Notes: generated from the sequence alone by a model not told the origin. Shown: positions 10,411 to 19,494, counted from the stretch's first letter. The stretch is DNA of 64,000 nt from Herminiimonas arsenitoxidans (GCF_900130075.1 NZ_LT671418.1:2790001-2854000), one strand, 5' to 3'. A program made the numbers and translations.

Positions 10411-10528
10411 CTAGTAGCGGGTGCTTTGCATCTCCCGCTTCTCCTCCCTGAGCGGGGCCAGGTCGCACAAGCGCGATATGGCATTATTGCCCTGGAGATA
10501 CTCCCCTTTCTCCAGGGCCTTTTTTTGC
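10411..10528 (+). ncRNA. Candidate small RNA between hemB and engB
   Basis: This gap lies between two minus-strand genes, yet the plus strand carries an intrinsic terminator: GCCCTGGAGA (10489-10498) pairs with TCTCCAGGGC (10509-10518), followed by seven T. Upstream is a second hairpin, AGCGGG/CCCGCT (10416-10421 with 10434-10439). A possible -10 element TATGCT lies at 10401; no good -35 is seen. No protein gene on the plus strand needs this terminator. In E. coli the Spot 42 gene (spf) lies just downstream of the engB (yihA) 3' end and converges with it, the same arrangement as here. The sequence itself is not obviously Spot 42, 6S or SRP RNA. The 5' end is approximate. Confidence 0.5.
10489..10526 (+). 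terminator. Intrinsic terminator of the candidate small RNA
   Basis: A ten-base perfect stem with a ten-base loop is followed by CTTTTTTT on the plus strand. On the minus strand the hairpin is not followed by a T-run, so it is oriented for plus-strand transcription. Confidence 0.8.
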
Positions 10529-10546
10529 CCGGCGTGTACTTATTCG

Positions 10547-11254
10547 TCAGACATCATTTGTATCTGTGTCGTTCGCTGCTTCTGGCGGTTCGACATTCAA
10601 TCCTAACAATTCCACTATCTTGTCATTGGCTTCATCGAGGCCGCTGCGTTTGAGCGCCGAAAATAATTGTGCCGTAAATGGAAACGGTTCGCCGTTTTCA
10701 TCCACGTAGCTGCCAAGGATGGTACGCGCAGTGCGCAAGGCATTGGCCGAATCGTTGCGGTTGAGTTTGTCGGATTTCGTCAACAGGCAGTGTATCGGCT
10801 TGCCGGTTGGGGCAAACCATTCCAGCATCTGGATATCAAGATCGGTAAACGGACGACGTGAATCAATAATCAATACCAAGGCGGCGAGTTGTTCGCGACG
10901 TTGTACGTAATCGCCCAGCAATTCTTGCCAGTGCAGCTTGGCCGAGCCTGACACTTGTGCGTAACCATAGCCAGGCAAATCCACCAGCAGGCCGCGGATT
11001 TCATCTACCTTGGTTTCATCTTTACGATGTTGGCCGACATGCGCGCCACCAATGGAGAAATAGTTGATGTGCTGTGTACGGCCCGGTGTTTTGGACGCAA
11101 AAGCCAGTTTTTTCTGGTTGCACAGGATGTTAATTGCAGTAGATTTACCTGCGTTAGAGCGACCGGCGAATGCGATTTCAGGGACTTGCGTATTTGGCAG
11201 GTCACGGAGATGATTGACCGTGGTAAAGAAGCGGGCTTGCCAAAGTAGGGACAT
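10547..11254 (-). CDS. engB: Ribosome biogenesis GTPase EngB (YihA/YsxC)
   Basis: EngB is an essential GTPase needed for late 50S subunit assembly. The product is 235 residues. The P-loop is GRSNAGKST at residues 31-39, G3 is DLPGYGYA, and G4 is TKSD. The C-terminal tail is acidic and somewhat longer than in E. coli. It is divergent from the cytochrome c4 gene and converges with the candidate small RNA, as engB does with spf in E. coli. Confidence 0.95.
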   Translation of the reverse strand: MSLLWQARFFTTVNHLRDLPNTQVPEIAFAGRSNAGKSTAINILCNQKKLAFASKTPGRTQHINYFSIGGAHVGQHRKDETKVDEIRGLLVDLPGYGYAQVSGSAKLHWQELLGDYVQRREQLAALVLIIDSRRPFTDLDIQMLEWFAPTGKPIHCLLTKSDKLNRNDSANALRTARTILGSYVDENGEPFPFTAQLFSALKRSGLDEANDKIVELLGLNVEPPEAANDTDTNDV

Positions 11255-11300
11255 AGGATGAGCAGAAAATGCTTGAAGGGTGGCAAAAATGCCGGAAAGC

Positions 11301-11312
11301 TATTGTACAATA
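11301..11312. promoter_or_regulatory. 12-bp perfect palindrome between engB and cytochrome c4 genes
   Basis: TATTGTACAATA is its own reverse complement. It lies in the 163-base divergent gap and includes TACAAT, a possible -10 element. It may be an operator or a shared promoter core; no regulator family is indicated. Confidence 0.25.
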
Positions 11313-11417
11313 AGGGGTTACGCATTGTTGCGCCGCAGAAGAGAACTCGTGTCTAAGTGGCCGTAAATCGTCGCCAATCGGGCAAAATTTTAATAATTAA
11401 GTCTCCAGGGTGTTTGA

Positions 11418-12077
11418 ATGAATCGTGTTTGTTCTCCAATCGTAAAATCCTTGTTCGTTGCATTGTTGGCAATTGCCTCTATCGCCAACGCTTCTGAAGA
11501 TAAAAAAGCCGTTAAAGCTGATCCAGCCAAAGGCGAAGCGCTTTACAACACGGGCGACGCTACACGCAATGTCACCGCTTGTATCGCTTGCCACGGTGCA
11601 GCAGGTAACTCGACGATCTCACAAAATCCCAAGCTTGCAGGTCAGCACGGTGCTTATATTCATAAGCAACTGGTTGATTTCAAAGGCCCTACGCGTAACA
11701 ACGCGATCATGACTTCGATTGCCAAAGGCATGACAGAAGACGATATCCAAAACGTGATCGCCTATCTTGCCAAGCAAAAGCCATCCCCAGGCGCAGCCAA
11801 GAATAAAGATACGGTTGAACTGGGCAAAAAAATCTACCGCGGTGGTATTGCTGAAAAGAGCGTTCCAGCTTGCGCAGCCTGCCATAGCGCAAACGGCGTA
11901 GGTATTCCTGCGCAGTACCCACGATTGGCTGGCCAGCATCAAGACTACACAGCGGCGCAATTGATCGCTTTCCGCACCGGCGCACGTAAGAACAGCGAGC
12001 CGATGACAACCATCGCCAAGCGTATGTCGGATGAAGAAATTCAAGCAGTATCAGATTACGTCGCTGGCTTGAAATAA
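11418..12077 (+). CDS. Cytochrome c4, diheme
   Basis: Cytochrome c4 is a periplasmic diheme electron carrier that passes electrons to terminal oxidases. The product is 219 residues with a signal peptide ending near SIANA. There are two similar halves, each with a heme site: Cys55-Ile-Ala-Cys58-His59 and Cys152-Ala-Ala-Cys155-His156. Candidate methionine ligands lie in IAKGMTEDDIQNV and IAKRMSDEEIQAV. It sits directly upstream of the ResB/CcsA maturation genes that would attach its hemes, but a strong terminator separates them. Confidence 0.95.
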   Translation: MNRVCSPIVKSLFVALLAIASIANASEDKKAVKADPAKGEALYNTGDATRNVTACIACHGAAGNSTISQNPKLAGQHGAYIHKQLVDFKGPTRNNAIMTSIAKGMTEDDIQNVIAYLAKQKPSPGAAKNKDTVELGKKIYRGGIAEKSVPACAACHSANGVGIPAQYPRLAGQHQDYTAAQLIAFRTGARKNSEPMTTIAKRMSDEEIQAVSDYVAGLK

Positions 12078-12102
12078 AAAAATAATTGCCAGAAGATGAA
12101 TA

Positions 12103-12140
12103 AAAAAAGGGGTGGCTAAGGCTACCCCTTTTTTCTTTTT
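12103..12140 (+). terminator. Terminator after the cytochrome c4 gene
   Basis: An A-rich segment and AGGGGTGGC pair with GCTACCCCT plus a T-run (one G-U pair), with a TAAG-type loop. It separates the cytochrome gene from resB. Confidence 0.88.
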
Positions 12141-12223
12141 ACGGAGACACCGCGAACATACACCGGATAGCATCTACACTGACGGTCGGCGTATGGTTTT
12201 AGTAGCGGTTTTAGGATGACGGA

Positions 12224-14341
12224 ATGACAAGCGAAACAGAAACAAATACAGGCGGATGGGAATTAAAAACCAGCCGCCGTTGGTTGGCGGATACCGTCGA
12301 GTTGTTGTCTTCAATGCGGTTTGCGATCAGTTTGCTGACACTGATTTCGATTGCATCGATTATCGGTACTGTACTGAAGCAAAACGAACCGATGACGAAT
12401 TACGTCAATCAGTTCGGGCCTTTCTGGTTTGAGGTATTCGGCAAGCTGAACCTGTATGCCGTGTATTCGACTTGGTGGTTCTTGCTGATCATGGCCTTCC
12501 TTGTGACGTCGACTTCGCTGTGCTTGTTGCGTAATGCGCCCAAGATGTTGAAGGACATGCGCAGCTGGCGCGAAAACGTGCGTGAACAATCGCTGCGTAA
12601 CTTTCATCACAAGGCAGAGTGGCAGGTCAATATTTCACGTGCTGCTTTGACTTCACAAATGTTGGAGCGCGTTACTGCCAACGGTTACAAAACCAAAGTC
12701 GTTGAAAAAGAAAATGCCACGCTGATTGCCGCCAAACAAGGTGCGGCCAATAAGTGGGGCTATATTTTTGCGCACAGCTCGATAGTGATTATCTGTATTG
12801 GTGGTTTGCTCGACTCCGAGTTGCCGATACGCATACAAAAATTATTGTTCGATAAAACGCCGTTCTCAGGCAGCGGCGTCATAGCAGAAATTCCAGCGCA
12901 GCACCGTCTGGGTTTGGGCAATCCCACCTTTCGTGGCAATACGCTGATCCCGGAAGGCAGTAGCAGTAGCACGGCCATTATTGCGCAGCAAGATGGCGTA
13001 CTGATTCAGGATTTGCCTTTCACGATACAACTCAAAAAATTCATCATCGATTACTACTCGACCGGCATGCCCAAGTTGTTTGCCAGCGAAGTCGTGGTGA
13101 CTGATCATGAAAACGGCAAAGTATTTCCCGCCACTATCAAGGTGAACGAACCACTGATCTATCGTGGCGTAGCGGTGTATCAGTCGAGTTTTGAAGATGG
13201 TGGCAGCAAGTTGAAGCTGGCTGGTTATCCGATGCAGGGCACTGGACACACGGCATTTTCCTTGCAGGGTGAGGTAGGTGGTGCGACACCGCTTGAATCT
13301 GCCAAAGGTGGTGATTACACGGTTGAATGGTCAGGCTTCCGCGCATTCAACGTCGAGAACATGGCGAAGAATGGGCAGGATGTACGCGCCGTTAATCCGA
13401 ATCAGGGTTTGTCATCCAGTTTCGACAAACACCTGGGCTCCGCAGCGAAAAACGCTAATAACAAGGATTTGAAGAACGTCGGTCCAAGCGTGCAATATAA
13501 ATTGCGCGACAAGAATGGCCAGGCACGTGAATACCATAACTACATGCAGCCTGTGCTGGTAGACGGCGCGTATGTTTTCCTCGCTGGTATGCGTGAGTCG
13601 CCAGCCGAACCGTTCCGCTTCCTGCGCATTCCTGCTGATGATAACGATACGGTGGAAGAGTGGATGCGTCTGCGTGCAGCGATTCTGAATCCTGATTTGC
13701 GTTTGTTGGCGGCGCAACGCTATGCGCAGCGTGCATTGCCGGAATCGCGTGAAGGCGTTGGCGCCTTGCGTGCGCAATTGCAGGCTTCGGCATTGAAAGG
13801 TTTGACGATTTTTGCCGGCGACGGACAGAATGCTGGTTATATTGCCGTGTCGAAATTTCTCGAACGTATTCCGCCAGAAGACCAGGAAAAGGCTGCTGAT
13901 ATTTTCATGAAAATCATGAATGGCAGCATGTGGGATTTGTGGCAAATCGCACGTGCAAAAGAAGGTTTGAAACCCATCGAACTGGATGAGAAGCACGGTC
14001 GCTTTTTGCAACTGGCAACGAATGCATTTTCAGATTCTTTCTTTTACGGTGCGCCGGTTTACCTGCAGTTGCAGGGCTTTGATGAAATCAAGGCATCGGT
14101 ATTGCAAGTGACACGTTCACCAGGCAAGAATATTGTTTATTTCGGTTGTTTGTTGCTCGTGCTCGGTGTGTTCTCGATGTTCTATATACGTGAACGTCGA
14201 CTCTGGATTTGGATCAAATCGGAAGATGATGGCGCGCGCGCAATCATGGCAATGAGTTCACAACGCAAGACACTCGACTTCGAAAAAGAGTTTGAGATAT
14301 TTAAAAAGCAACTGCTGCAATCAGGGCCGGAACAGAAGTAA
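12224..14341 (+). CDS. resB: Cytochrome c biogenesis protein ResB
   Basis: ResB (Ccs1) works with CcsA as the System II heme exporter and synthetase that attaches heme to apocytochromes c in the periplasm. The product is 705 residues. Hydrophobic segments lie near residues 30-55 (SMRFAISLLTLISIASIIGTVLKQNEP), 85-105 and 175-195, followed by a long periplasmic region. A last membrane segment (NIVYFGCLLLVLGVFSMFYIRERRLW) lies near residue 635. The NEPMTNYVNQFGPFWF block after the first segment is typical. The neighbour 158 bases downstream is ccsA. Confidence 0.95.
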   Translation: MTSETETNTGGWELKTSRRWLADTVELLSSMRFAISLLTLISIASIIGTVLKQNEPMTNYVNQFGPFWFEVFGKLNLYAVYSTWWFLLIMAFLVTSTSLCLLRNAPKMLKDMRSWRENVREQSLRNFHHKAEWQVNISRAALTSQMLERVTANGYKTKVVEKENATLIAAKQGAANKWGYIFAHSSIVIICIGGLLDSELPIRIQKLLFDKTPFSGSGVIAEIPAQHRLGLGNPTFRGNTLIPEGSSSSTAIIAQQDGVLIQDLPFTIQLKKFIIDYYSTGMPKLFASEVVVTDHENGKVFPATIKVNEPLIYRGVAVYQSSFEDGGSKLKLAGYPMQGTGHTAFSLQGEVGGATPLESAKGGDYTVEWSGFRAFNVENMAKNGQDVRAVNPNQGLSSSFDKHLGSAAKNANNKDLKNVGPSVQYKLRDKNGQAREYHNYMQPVLVDGAYVFLAGMRESPAEPFRFLRIPADDNDTVEEWMRLRAAILNPDLRLLAAQRYAQRALPESREGVGALRAQLQASALKGLTIFAGDGQNAGYIAVSKFLERIPPEDQEKAADIFMKIMNGSMWDLWQIARAKEGLKPIELDEKHGRFLQLATNAFSDSFFYGAPVYLQLQGFDEIKASVLQVTRSPGKNIVYFGCLLLVLGVFSMFYIRERRLWIWIKSEDDGARAIMAMSSQRKTLDFEKEFEIFKKQLLQSGPEQK

Positions 14342-14354
14342 CAAACTGAATTAA

Positions 14355-14384
14355 CGGGCAGACTCAACTATACTGAGCTGCCCT
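14355..14384 (+). terminator. Hairpin between resB and ccsA
   Basis: GGGCAGACTCA and TGAGCTGCCC pair with one bulged base across a short loop, followed by a weak T tail (TTATC). It may act as an attenuator or mRNA-stabilising hairpin, since both gene products are needed together. Confidence 0.35.
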
Positions 14385-14499
14385 TATCGGTTTCGCCTTT
14401 GCAGGATATGCAGATCAAGAATTTACACTGAACTTTGTACGGCTTTATCCAAGTGAAAAGCCATAGTGCAAGTCGGTAGTAATCATTACGGAGATAGCA

Positions 14500-15651
14500 A
14501 TGGACGCAGTACAAGATCAAATTTATACGCAGCCACCGGGTTTCTTCAAGCGCCTGTCGGCGCTGGACTGGTTATATGGCGCAGCCTTGCTGGCAGCGTC
14601 GTTGTTTGCGTTGAATCGCTTTGGCCATCATATGGATATCTACGAGGAAGCAATCCTCGTATTGGCCGCGCCTACGTTTGCCTGGTTGGGTTGGCACTGG
14701 AAATCGGTGCGTTGGCTGATTGCTTTGTTAGCGGTGTTGTCGCTCTCAGCAATTTCGATGTACGGCGGCGCGCTGGCCATGGCCGATCAAAAATTCTTCC
14801 TGAAGTATTTGCTCTCCAGCCAATCGGCGATTTTGTGGATGAGCACGCTCTTCCTTTTGTCGACAGTGTTTTACTGGGGAGGATTGATCGCGCGTTCACC
14901 TACCGGCGCTTCACTCGGCAGTAAGCTGTGCTGGGCGGCGGTGATCATGGGTTTCACCGGCATGCTGGTACGTTGGTATGAGTCGTATTTGATCGGTGCC
15001 GATGTTGGTCATATTCCGGTATCGAATCTGTATGAAGTGTTCATTTTGTTCTGCATGATCACGGCACTCTTTTATCTGTATTACGAGCAGGTTTATGCGA
15101 CGCGCCAGTTGGGGCCATTCGTGTTGTTGGTGATTTCAGCGGCTGTTGGCTTTTTGCTTTGGTATACGGTCAGCCGTGATGCTGCAGAAATTCAACCACT
15201 GGTTCCTGCTCTGCAAAGTTGGTGGATGAAGATACATGTACCAGCCAATTTTATCGGTTACGGCACGTTTTCATTGGCGGCAATGGTAGCCGTCGCTTAC
15301 CTGTTGAAGTCGCACGGTATATTTGTTGATCGCTTGCCTGCGCTGGAAGTGCTGGATGATGTGATGTACAAGGCGATCGCAGTTGGTTTCGCGTTCTTTA
15401 CTATTGCTACTATTCTTGGTGCATTGTGGGCGGCAGAAGCGTGGGGCGGTTACTGGTCGTGGGATCCCAAGGAAACCTGGGCGCTGATCGTCTGGCTCAA
15501 CTACGCATCCTGGCTGCACATGCGTTTGATGAAGGGTTTGCGCGGTAAGGTTGCTGCATGGTGGGCTGTAATTGGCTTACTGGTAACAACTTTCGCTTTC
15601 CTGGGCGTCAATATGTTCCTGTCCGGTTTGCACTCCTACGGTGAGCTGTAA
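14500..15651 (+). CDS. ccsA: Cytochrome c biogenesis protein CcsA/ResC
   Basis: CcsA is the heme-handling partner of ResB in System II cytochrome c maturation. The product is 383 residues with about eight membrane segments. The tryptophan-rich WWD heme-binding motif is WGGYWSWDPKETWALIVWL at about residues 315-335. It is flanked by conserved histidines in HVPANFIGYG and near the C-terminus (WLHMRL, GLHSYGEL). A GGAGATAGC ribosome binding site precedes the ATG. A terminator follows within 45 bases. Confidence 0.95.
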   Translation: MDAVQDQIYTQPPGFFKRLSALDWLYGAALLAASLFALNRFGHHMDIYEEAILVLAAPTFAWLGWHWKSVRWLIALLAVLSLSAISMYGGALAMADQKFFLKYLLSSQSAILWMSTLFLLSTVFYWGGLIARSPTGASLGSKLCWAAVIMGFTGMLVRWYESYLIGADVGHIPVSNLYEVFILFCMITALFYLYYEQVYATRQLGPFVLLVISAAVGFLLWYTVSRDAAEIQPLVPALQSWWMKIHVPANFIGYGTFSLAAMVAVAYLLKSHGIFVDRLPALEVLDDVMYKAIAVGFAFFTIATILGALWAAEAWGGYWSWDPKETWALIVWLNYASWLHMRLMKGLRGKVAAWWAVIGLLVTTFAFLGVNMFLSGLHSYGEL

Positions 15652-15693
15652 GATCGGCATCACGTCGAAGACACAATTCTGAAAAGAACGGGC

Positions 15694-15730
15694 AAGGGGA
15701 AACTGAATTTGTGGTTTCCCCTTTCTATTT
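15694..15730 (+). terminator. Terminator after ccsA
   Basis: AAGGGGAAAC (15694-15703) pairs perfectly with GTTTCCCCTT (15714-15723) over a ten-base loop, followed by TCTATTTT. Confidence 0.82.
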
Positions 15731-15795
15731 TGAAACTCCTGTAAGGTTGTCGGGTCTGAATAGACTAATGAGCACAAGCCTTATACGGAGCTGCC

Positions 15796-16779
15796 ATGTT
15801 AATCAAACGCAATTCGGATGGAATCGATCTTCCATACGCCTCTGAAATTACACCGCGTGCGGTCTTTGAAGCGCGACGTTCTTTCATACAAAAACTTGCA
15901 GTCGGCTCTATTGCCGGTGGCGCATTGCTCGAAATGGCAACGCGCGAAGCATTTGCCGCACAATCCGCCACTGCACAAAAACTCGCAGCCAAGCTGAATC
16001 CGGCTTATGTCGTGATGGATAAGCAAACATCCTACAAAGACGCGACGACTTACAATAATTTTTACGAATTCGGTACCGACAAGAGCGATCCCGCGCGTTA
16101 CGCCTCCACACTGAAGACGCATCCGTGGACGATTGCTATAGAAGGTGAAATCAAAAAACCGATGACGCTGGATATGGATAGTCTGCTGAAATTGGCTCCG
16201 CTGGAAGAGCGCGTCTATAGATTGCGCTGTGTGGAAGGTTGGTCGATGGTGATTCCGTGGATAGGTTATTCATTGTCGGAATTGATCAAGAAGGTCGAAC
16301 CGAATTCCAACGCAAAGTATGTTGAATTCGTGACAGTGGCAGATAAGGAAACGATGCCGGGCTTGAATCGTGCCGTGCTGGATTGGCCGTATGTAGAAGG
16401 TCTGCGCATTGATGAAGCAAATCATCCTCTGACGCTGCTAACGCTAGGCATGTATGGCGAAGTATTGCCGAATCAGAATGGCGCGCCTGTGCGGATTGTG
16501 ACACCGTGGAAATACGGTTTTAAATCGGCCAAGTCTATCGTCAAGATCCGCTTTACCAAGGATCAACCGCGTACGGCGTGGAATCTGGCAGCACCACGCG
16601 AATACGGTTTCTATTCAAATGTGAATCCACAAGTTGATCATCCGCGTTGGTCGCAAGCGAGTGAGCGCCGTATTGGTGAAGACGGCTTGTTTACCAAGAA
16701 GCGCCCAACCTTGATGTTCAATGGATATAGTCAGGTTGCTCCACTGTATGCGGGCATGGACTTGAAGAAATTTTTCTGA
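15796..16779 (+). CDS. msrP: Protein-methionine-sulfoxide reductase catalytic subunit MsrP (YedY)
   Basis: MsrP is a periplasmic molybdenum enzyme that repairs oxidised methionines in envelope proteins. The product is 327 residues, close to the 334 of E. coli. A twin-arginine signal ([12 protein letters not shown]) ends near ATREAFA. The molybdopterin-ligand cysteine is in [15 protein letters not shown], and the C-terminal block is [18 protein letters not shown]. It is paired with the heme subunit msrQ 55 bases downstream. It belongs with the other periplasmic redox genes in this part of the window. Confidence 0.96.
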   Translation: MLIKRNSDGIDLPYASEITPRAVFEARRSFIQKLAVGSIAGGALLEMATREAFAAQSATAQKLAAKLNPAYVVMDKQTSYKDATTYNNFYEFGTDKSDPARYASTLKTHPWTIAIEGEIKKPMTLDMDSLLKLAPLEERVYRLRCVEGWSMVIPWIGYSLSELIKKVEPNSNAKYVEFVTVADKETMPGLNRAVLDWPYVEGLRIDEANHPLTLLTLGMYGEVLPNQNGAPVRIVTPWKYGFKSAKSIVKIRFTKDQPRTAWNLAAPREYGFYSNVNPQVDHPRWSQASERRIGEDGLFTKKRPTLMFNGYSQVAPLYAGMDLKKFF

Positions 16780-16834
16780 TGCTGACAAGGTACTTTTTGA
16801 TCAAGCTCATTTCCGTGACTATCAAGAGCGCATC

Positions 16835-17479
16835 ATGCTGACGCTTAATCCTTCTTCGCGCCAATTCACGATACTGAAGGCTATCTTATTCGCGCTGGCC
16901 TTGCTGCCGTTTGCTCGGTTGGTGTTATTTACCATGACGGATCAGTTGGGCGCCAATCCGATTGAATTCATCACGCGCAATACGGGTGACTGGACGCTGT
17001 ATTTTCTGTGCATGACTTTGGCGGTGACGCCTTTGCGACGTTTTAGTAAATGGAACTGGTTGCTCAAATTGCGTCGCATGATAGGTTTGTTCGCCTTCTT
17101 TTATGCCTGCCTGCACTTCATGACTTTCTTCTGGTTCGATCATTTCTTTGATCTGGCTGAGATGTGGAAAGATGTGCTCAAGCGTCCCTTCATCACCGTT
17201 GGTTTTTCTGCATTCGTCTTATTGATTCCGCTTGCTGTTACCAGTACGAATGGCATGGTGAAACGTTTGGGGGGCAAGCGTTGGCAATGGCTGCATCGCC
17301 TGGTCTATGCGATTGCGATGCTGGGCATCTTGCATTTTTGGTGGATGAAGGCGGGGAAACACGATTTCGAACAACCGATCATTTTTGGATCAATCGTTGC
17401 TGTCTTGCTGTTGCTGCGGATTTTTTGGTGGTGGCAGAAGAGGGCGAAAGCGCCTGCGGTCGCAGGTAGTGTTATCTAA
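16835..17479 (+). CDS. msrQ: Protein-methionine-sulfoxide reductase heme-binding subunit MsrQ (YedZ)
   Basis: MsrQ is a six-helix membrane b-type cytochrome that delivers quinone-derived electrons to MsrP. The product is 214 residues. The ferric-reductase-like core includes RRMIGLFAFFYACLHFMTFFWFDH, where histidines are heme ligands, and KRWQWLHRLVYAIAMLGILHFWW. ATG 16835 gives a short basic N-terminus before the first segment. It converges with lysA. Confidence 0.94.
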   Translation: MLTLNPSSRQFTILKAILFALALLPFARLVLFTMTDQLGANPIEFITRNTGDWTLYFLCMTLAVTPLRRFSKWNWLLKLRRMIGLFAFFYACLHFMTFFWFDHFFDLAEMWKDVLKRPFITVGFSAFVLLIPLAVTSTNGMVKRLGGKRWQWLHRLVYAIAMLGILHFWWMKAGKHDFEQPIIFGSIVAVLLLLRIFWWWQKRAKAPAVAGSVI

Positions 17480-17484
17480 TCATC

Positions 17485-17513
17485 GAATAGGATAAGCAGT
17501 GCTTATCCTATTC
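17485..17513. repeat. Perfect 13-bp inverted repeat between msrQ and lysA
   Basis: GAATAGGATAAGC is repeated in inverted form around a three-base loop (AGT). It sits between two convergent genes, where a bidirectional terminator is expected, but it has no T-run on either side. It may act as an RNA 3' end-stabilising hairpin. Confidence 0.6.
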
Positions 17514-17525
17514 GCATGCATACAA

Positions 17526-18809
17526 TCAAGGCAATAAAGATTCCAGCGCAAACAGGTCGCTCGCCAATTCACGTTTGCGTATCAGGTGTGGCGTTGCACC
17601 ATCCACCATGATTTCTGCAGCGCGACCACGCGTGTTGTAGTTGGATGACATGGTCATGCCGTAAGCACCGGCCGACATGATGGCCAGCAGATCGCCTTCT
17701 GCTATTGCCAGTTCGCGGGAACGTGCGAGCCAGTCACCTGATTCGCATACCGGGCCAACTACATCGTAAGTTTGTGCCGTTGAATCGCGTTGCACTACAG
17801 GTTGCACGCCATGCCATGCTTCATACATGGCTGGGCGCATCAAGTCGTTCATTGCGGCATCAACGATCGCAAAATTCTTGGTCTCGCCATGCTTGATGTA
17901 TTGCACTTCAGTCAGCAAGATGCCGGCATTGCCGACGATAGAGCGACCTGGTTCGAACAATACTTTGATAGGTGCGCCGCCGTGTTTGCTGTTGCGCCAT
18001 GCATCGATTTTGGTAAACAGACGCGATAGATAATCACCAACTGCAACCGGTTTATCGTTGTCGTAATTAATGCCGATGCCGCCGCCGATATCCAGATGAT
18101 GGATAGCTATTCCTTCGCTCGCCAAGGTATCGATCAACTCGATCAATTTATCGACTGCTTCCAGCAAAGGCGCATCGTCCAGTAATTGCGAACCGATATG
18201 GCAATCGATGCCGACTACATTGATATTAGGCAAAGCTGCAGCAACGCGGTATGTCGTCAACGTGTCTTCGTAAGCGATGCCGAATTTATTGTCTTTCAAT
18301 CCTGTCGAAATATACGGATGCGTCTTTGCATCGACGTTAGGATTGACGCGCAAGGAAACGGAGGCTTGCTTGCCCATTTCTGCCGCGACTGCATTGAGGC
18401 GATGCAATTCAGGAATCGATTCAACGTTGAAGCATAGAATGTCGTGCGACAAGGCAAGTTGCATTTCTTCGCGCGATTTACCGACGCCGGAAAAAATGAC
18501 TTTGCGTGGTGAACCACCAGCAGCCAATACGCGTAATAATTCACCGCCGGAGACAATGTCGAAACCGGAGCCGAGTTTGCTGAGCAGATTCAGTACAGCC
18601 AGATTGGAATTCGATTTAACCGAATAACACACCAGAGCAGTATCACCATTGCGGCCATGCTTTTTGCAGGCATCGGCGTAGGAAGAGAAATTCTCCACCA
18701 GCGCTGCTTTGGAATAAATGTAGGTTGGTGTACCGAATTGTTGGGCGATTTGCGTCAGAGGTGTATCCTCCGCGCAGAGTACGCCGTCTTGATAAGAAAA
18801 ATGCGACAT
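17526..18809 (-). CDS. lysA: Diaminopimelate decarboxylase
   Basis: LysA removes the D-carboxyl of meso-diaminopimelate to give L-lysine, using PLP. The product is 427 residues. The PLP lysine lies in CYSVKSNSN (family YAVKAN), the glycine-rich loop is HLDIGGGIGI, and EPGRSIVGNAG and the CESGDW block near residue 355 complete the active site. The gene lies directly after lptM with a gap of 7 bases, so the two are co-transcribed. This lptM-lysA pairing next to cyaY is a common proteobacterial arrangement. Confidence 0.97.
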   Translation of the reverse strand: MSHFSYQDGVLCAEDTPLTQIAQQFGTPTYIYSKAALVENFSSYADACKKHGRNGDTALVCYSVKSNSNLAVLNLLSKLGSGFDIVSGGELLRVLAAGGSPRKVIFSGVGKSREEMQLALSHDILCFNVESIPELHRLNAVAAEMGKQASVSLRVNPNVDAKTHPYISTGLKDNKFGIAYEDTLTTYRVAAALPNINVVGIDCHIGSQLLDDAPLLEAVDKLIELIDTLASEGIAIHHLDIGGGIGINYDNDKPVAVGDYLSRLFTKIDAWRNSKHGGAPIKVLFEPGRSIVGNAGILLTEVQYIKHGETKNFAIVDAAMNDLMRPAMYEAWHGVQPVVQRDSTAQTYDVVGPVCESGDWLARSRELAIAEGDLLAIMSAGAYGMTMSSNYNTRGRAAEIMVDGATPHLIRKRELASDLFALESLLP

Positions 18810-18816
18810 GATGGGT

Positions 18817-19047
18817 TTACTTGGTATCAGATGACGTGGTGTCTGCTGCCGCAGGAGTAGTCGTTGCTGGCGGCATGACTGGTGCAGCCTTGCGTGTTTG
18901 GCCTGATGGCGGCTTGCTGCCGGGCATATAAAGCGGCCCTTGCTGACCGCAACCGGCGAGCAGACTGATGCAGGCTATGCCGGCAAGAGTGTAAAGAAAC
19001 GCGACGAAGCGCGATAAGCCAGAATGAGACTTCACGATTAGAATCAC
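18817..19047 (-). CDS. lptM: LPS translocon maturation lipoprotein LptM (YifL family)
   Basis: This is a small outer-membrane lipoprotein of 76 residues or slightly less. A hydrophobic segment ends in the lipobox LLAGC, followed at once by GQQGPLYMPG, the hallmark of the YifL/LptM family (E. coli CGLKGPLYFPP-like). In E. coli LptM assists disulfide formation and assembly of LptD. The rest is Pro/Ala/Thr-rich and low in complexity. The start codon is unclear: GTG 19047 or an in-frame GTG at 19035. It lies upstream of lysA and divergent from cyaY. Confidence 0.82.
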   Translation of the reverse strand: MILIVKSHSGLSRFVAFLYTLAGIACISLLAGCGQQGPLYMPGSKPPSGQTRKAAPVMPPATTTPAAADTTSSDTK

Positions 19048-19075
19048 TGTTTAACGAAACGAGTTGGAGTGTAGC

Positions 19076-19414
19076 ATGACCGAATCAGAATTCCTGAAGC
19101 AAGCAGAAGCAACGTTGGACCAAATTGAGGCGACGCTGGAAGATCTGGCCAATACCAGCGATCTGGATGTCGAATGTACGCGCAGCGGCAATGTGCTGGA
19201 GATCGAATTCATCGATAACGGCTCGAAAATCATCGTCAATAGCCAGGCGCCTATGCAGGAATTGTGGGTGGCGGCAAAATCCGGCGGGTTCCATTTCAAG
19301 GGCAATGGCACGCAATGGGTAAATACACGCGATGGCGCGGAGTTATTTGCAGCTTTGTCGGAAATGGTCAGCAAGCAGGGCGGTATAGCAGTGACCTTGC
19401 ACGACAAGCATTGA
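19076..19414 (+). CDS. cyaY: Iron-sulfur cluster assembly protein CyaY (frataxin homologue)
   Basis: CyaY binds iron and modulates IscS during Fe-S cluster assembly. The product is 112 residues, starting MTESEFLKQAEATLDQIE with the acidic first helix. The beta-sheet segments LEIEFIDNGSKIIVNSQ and ELWVAAKSGGFHF follow, the latter strongly conserved. ATG 19076 with TTGGAGTG upstream is preferred over the upstream TTG at 19064. It is divergent from lptM-lysA with very little space between, so the promoters must overlap. Confidence 0.94.
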   Translation: MTESEFLKQAEATLDQIEATLEDLANTSDLDVECTRSGNVLEIEFIDNGSKIIVNSQAPMQELWVAAKSGGFHFKGNGTQWVNTRDGAELFAALSEMVSKQGGIAVTLHDKH

Positions 19415-19433
19415 ATTGTTGTTGTATCCAATA

Positions 19434-19470
19434 AAAAAGCGGGAAGACCTTAAGGGCTTCCCGCTTTTTG
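19434..19470. terminator. Bidirectional terminator between cyaY and mrcA
   Basis: AAAAAAGCGGGAAG and CTTCCCGCTTTTT flank a ten-base loop. A-run and T-run on either side allow it to serve both converging genes. Confidence 0.88.
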
Positions 19471-19494
19471 TATTGTTGCAGTTTCTTGTCAGAA

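Noticed and set aside
10411..10528. 6S RNA or SRP (4.5S) RNA
   Set aside because: The conserved SRP tetraloop region (GGAAGGAAGCAGCC-like) is absent, and the long closing stem with central bubble of 6S RNA is not seen.
10384..10653. Possible small protein gene in the hemB-engB gap
   Set aside because: The frame runs through the terminator hairpin and into the antisense of engB, with no ribosome binding site. A small RNA explains the gap better.
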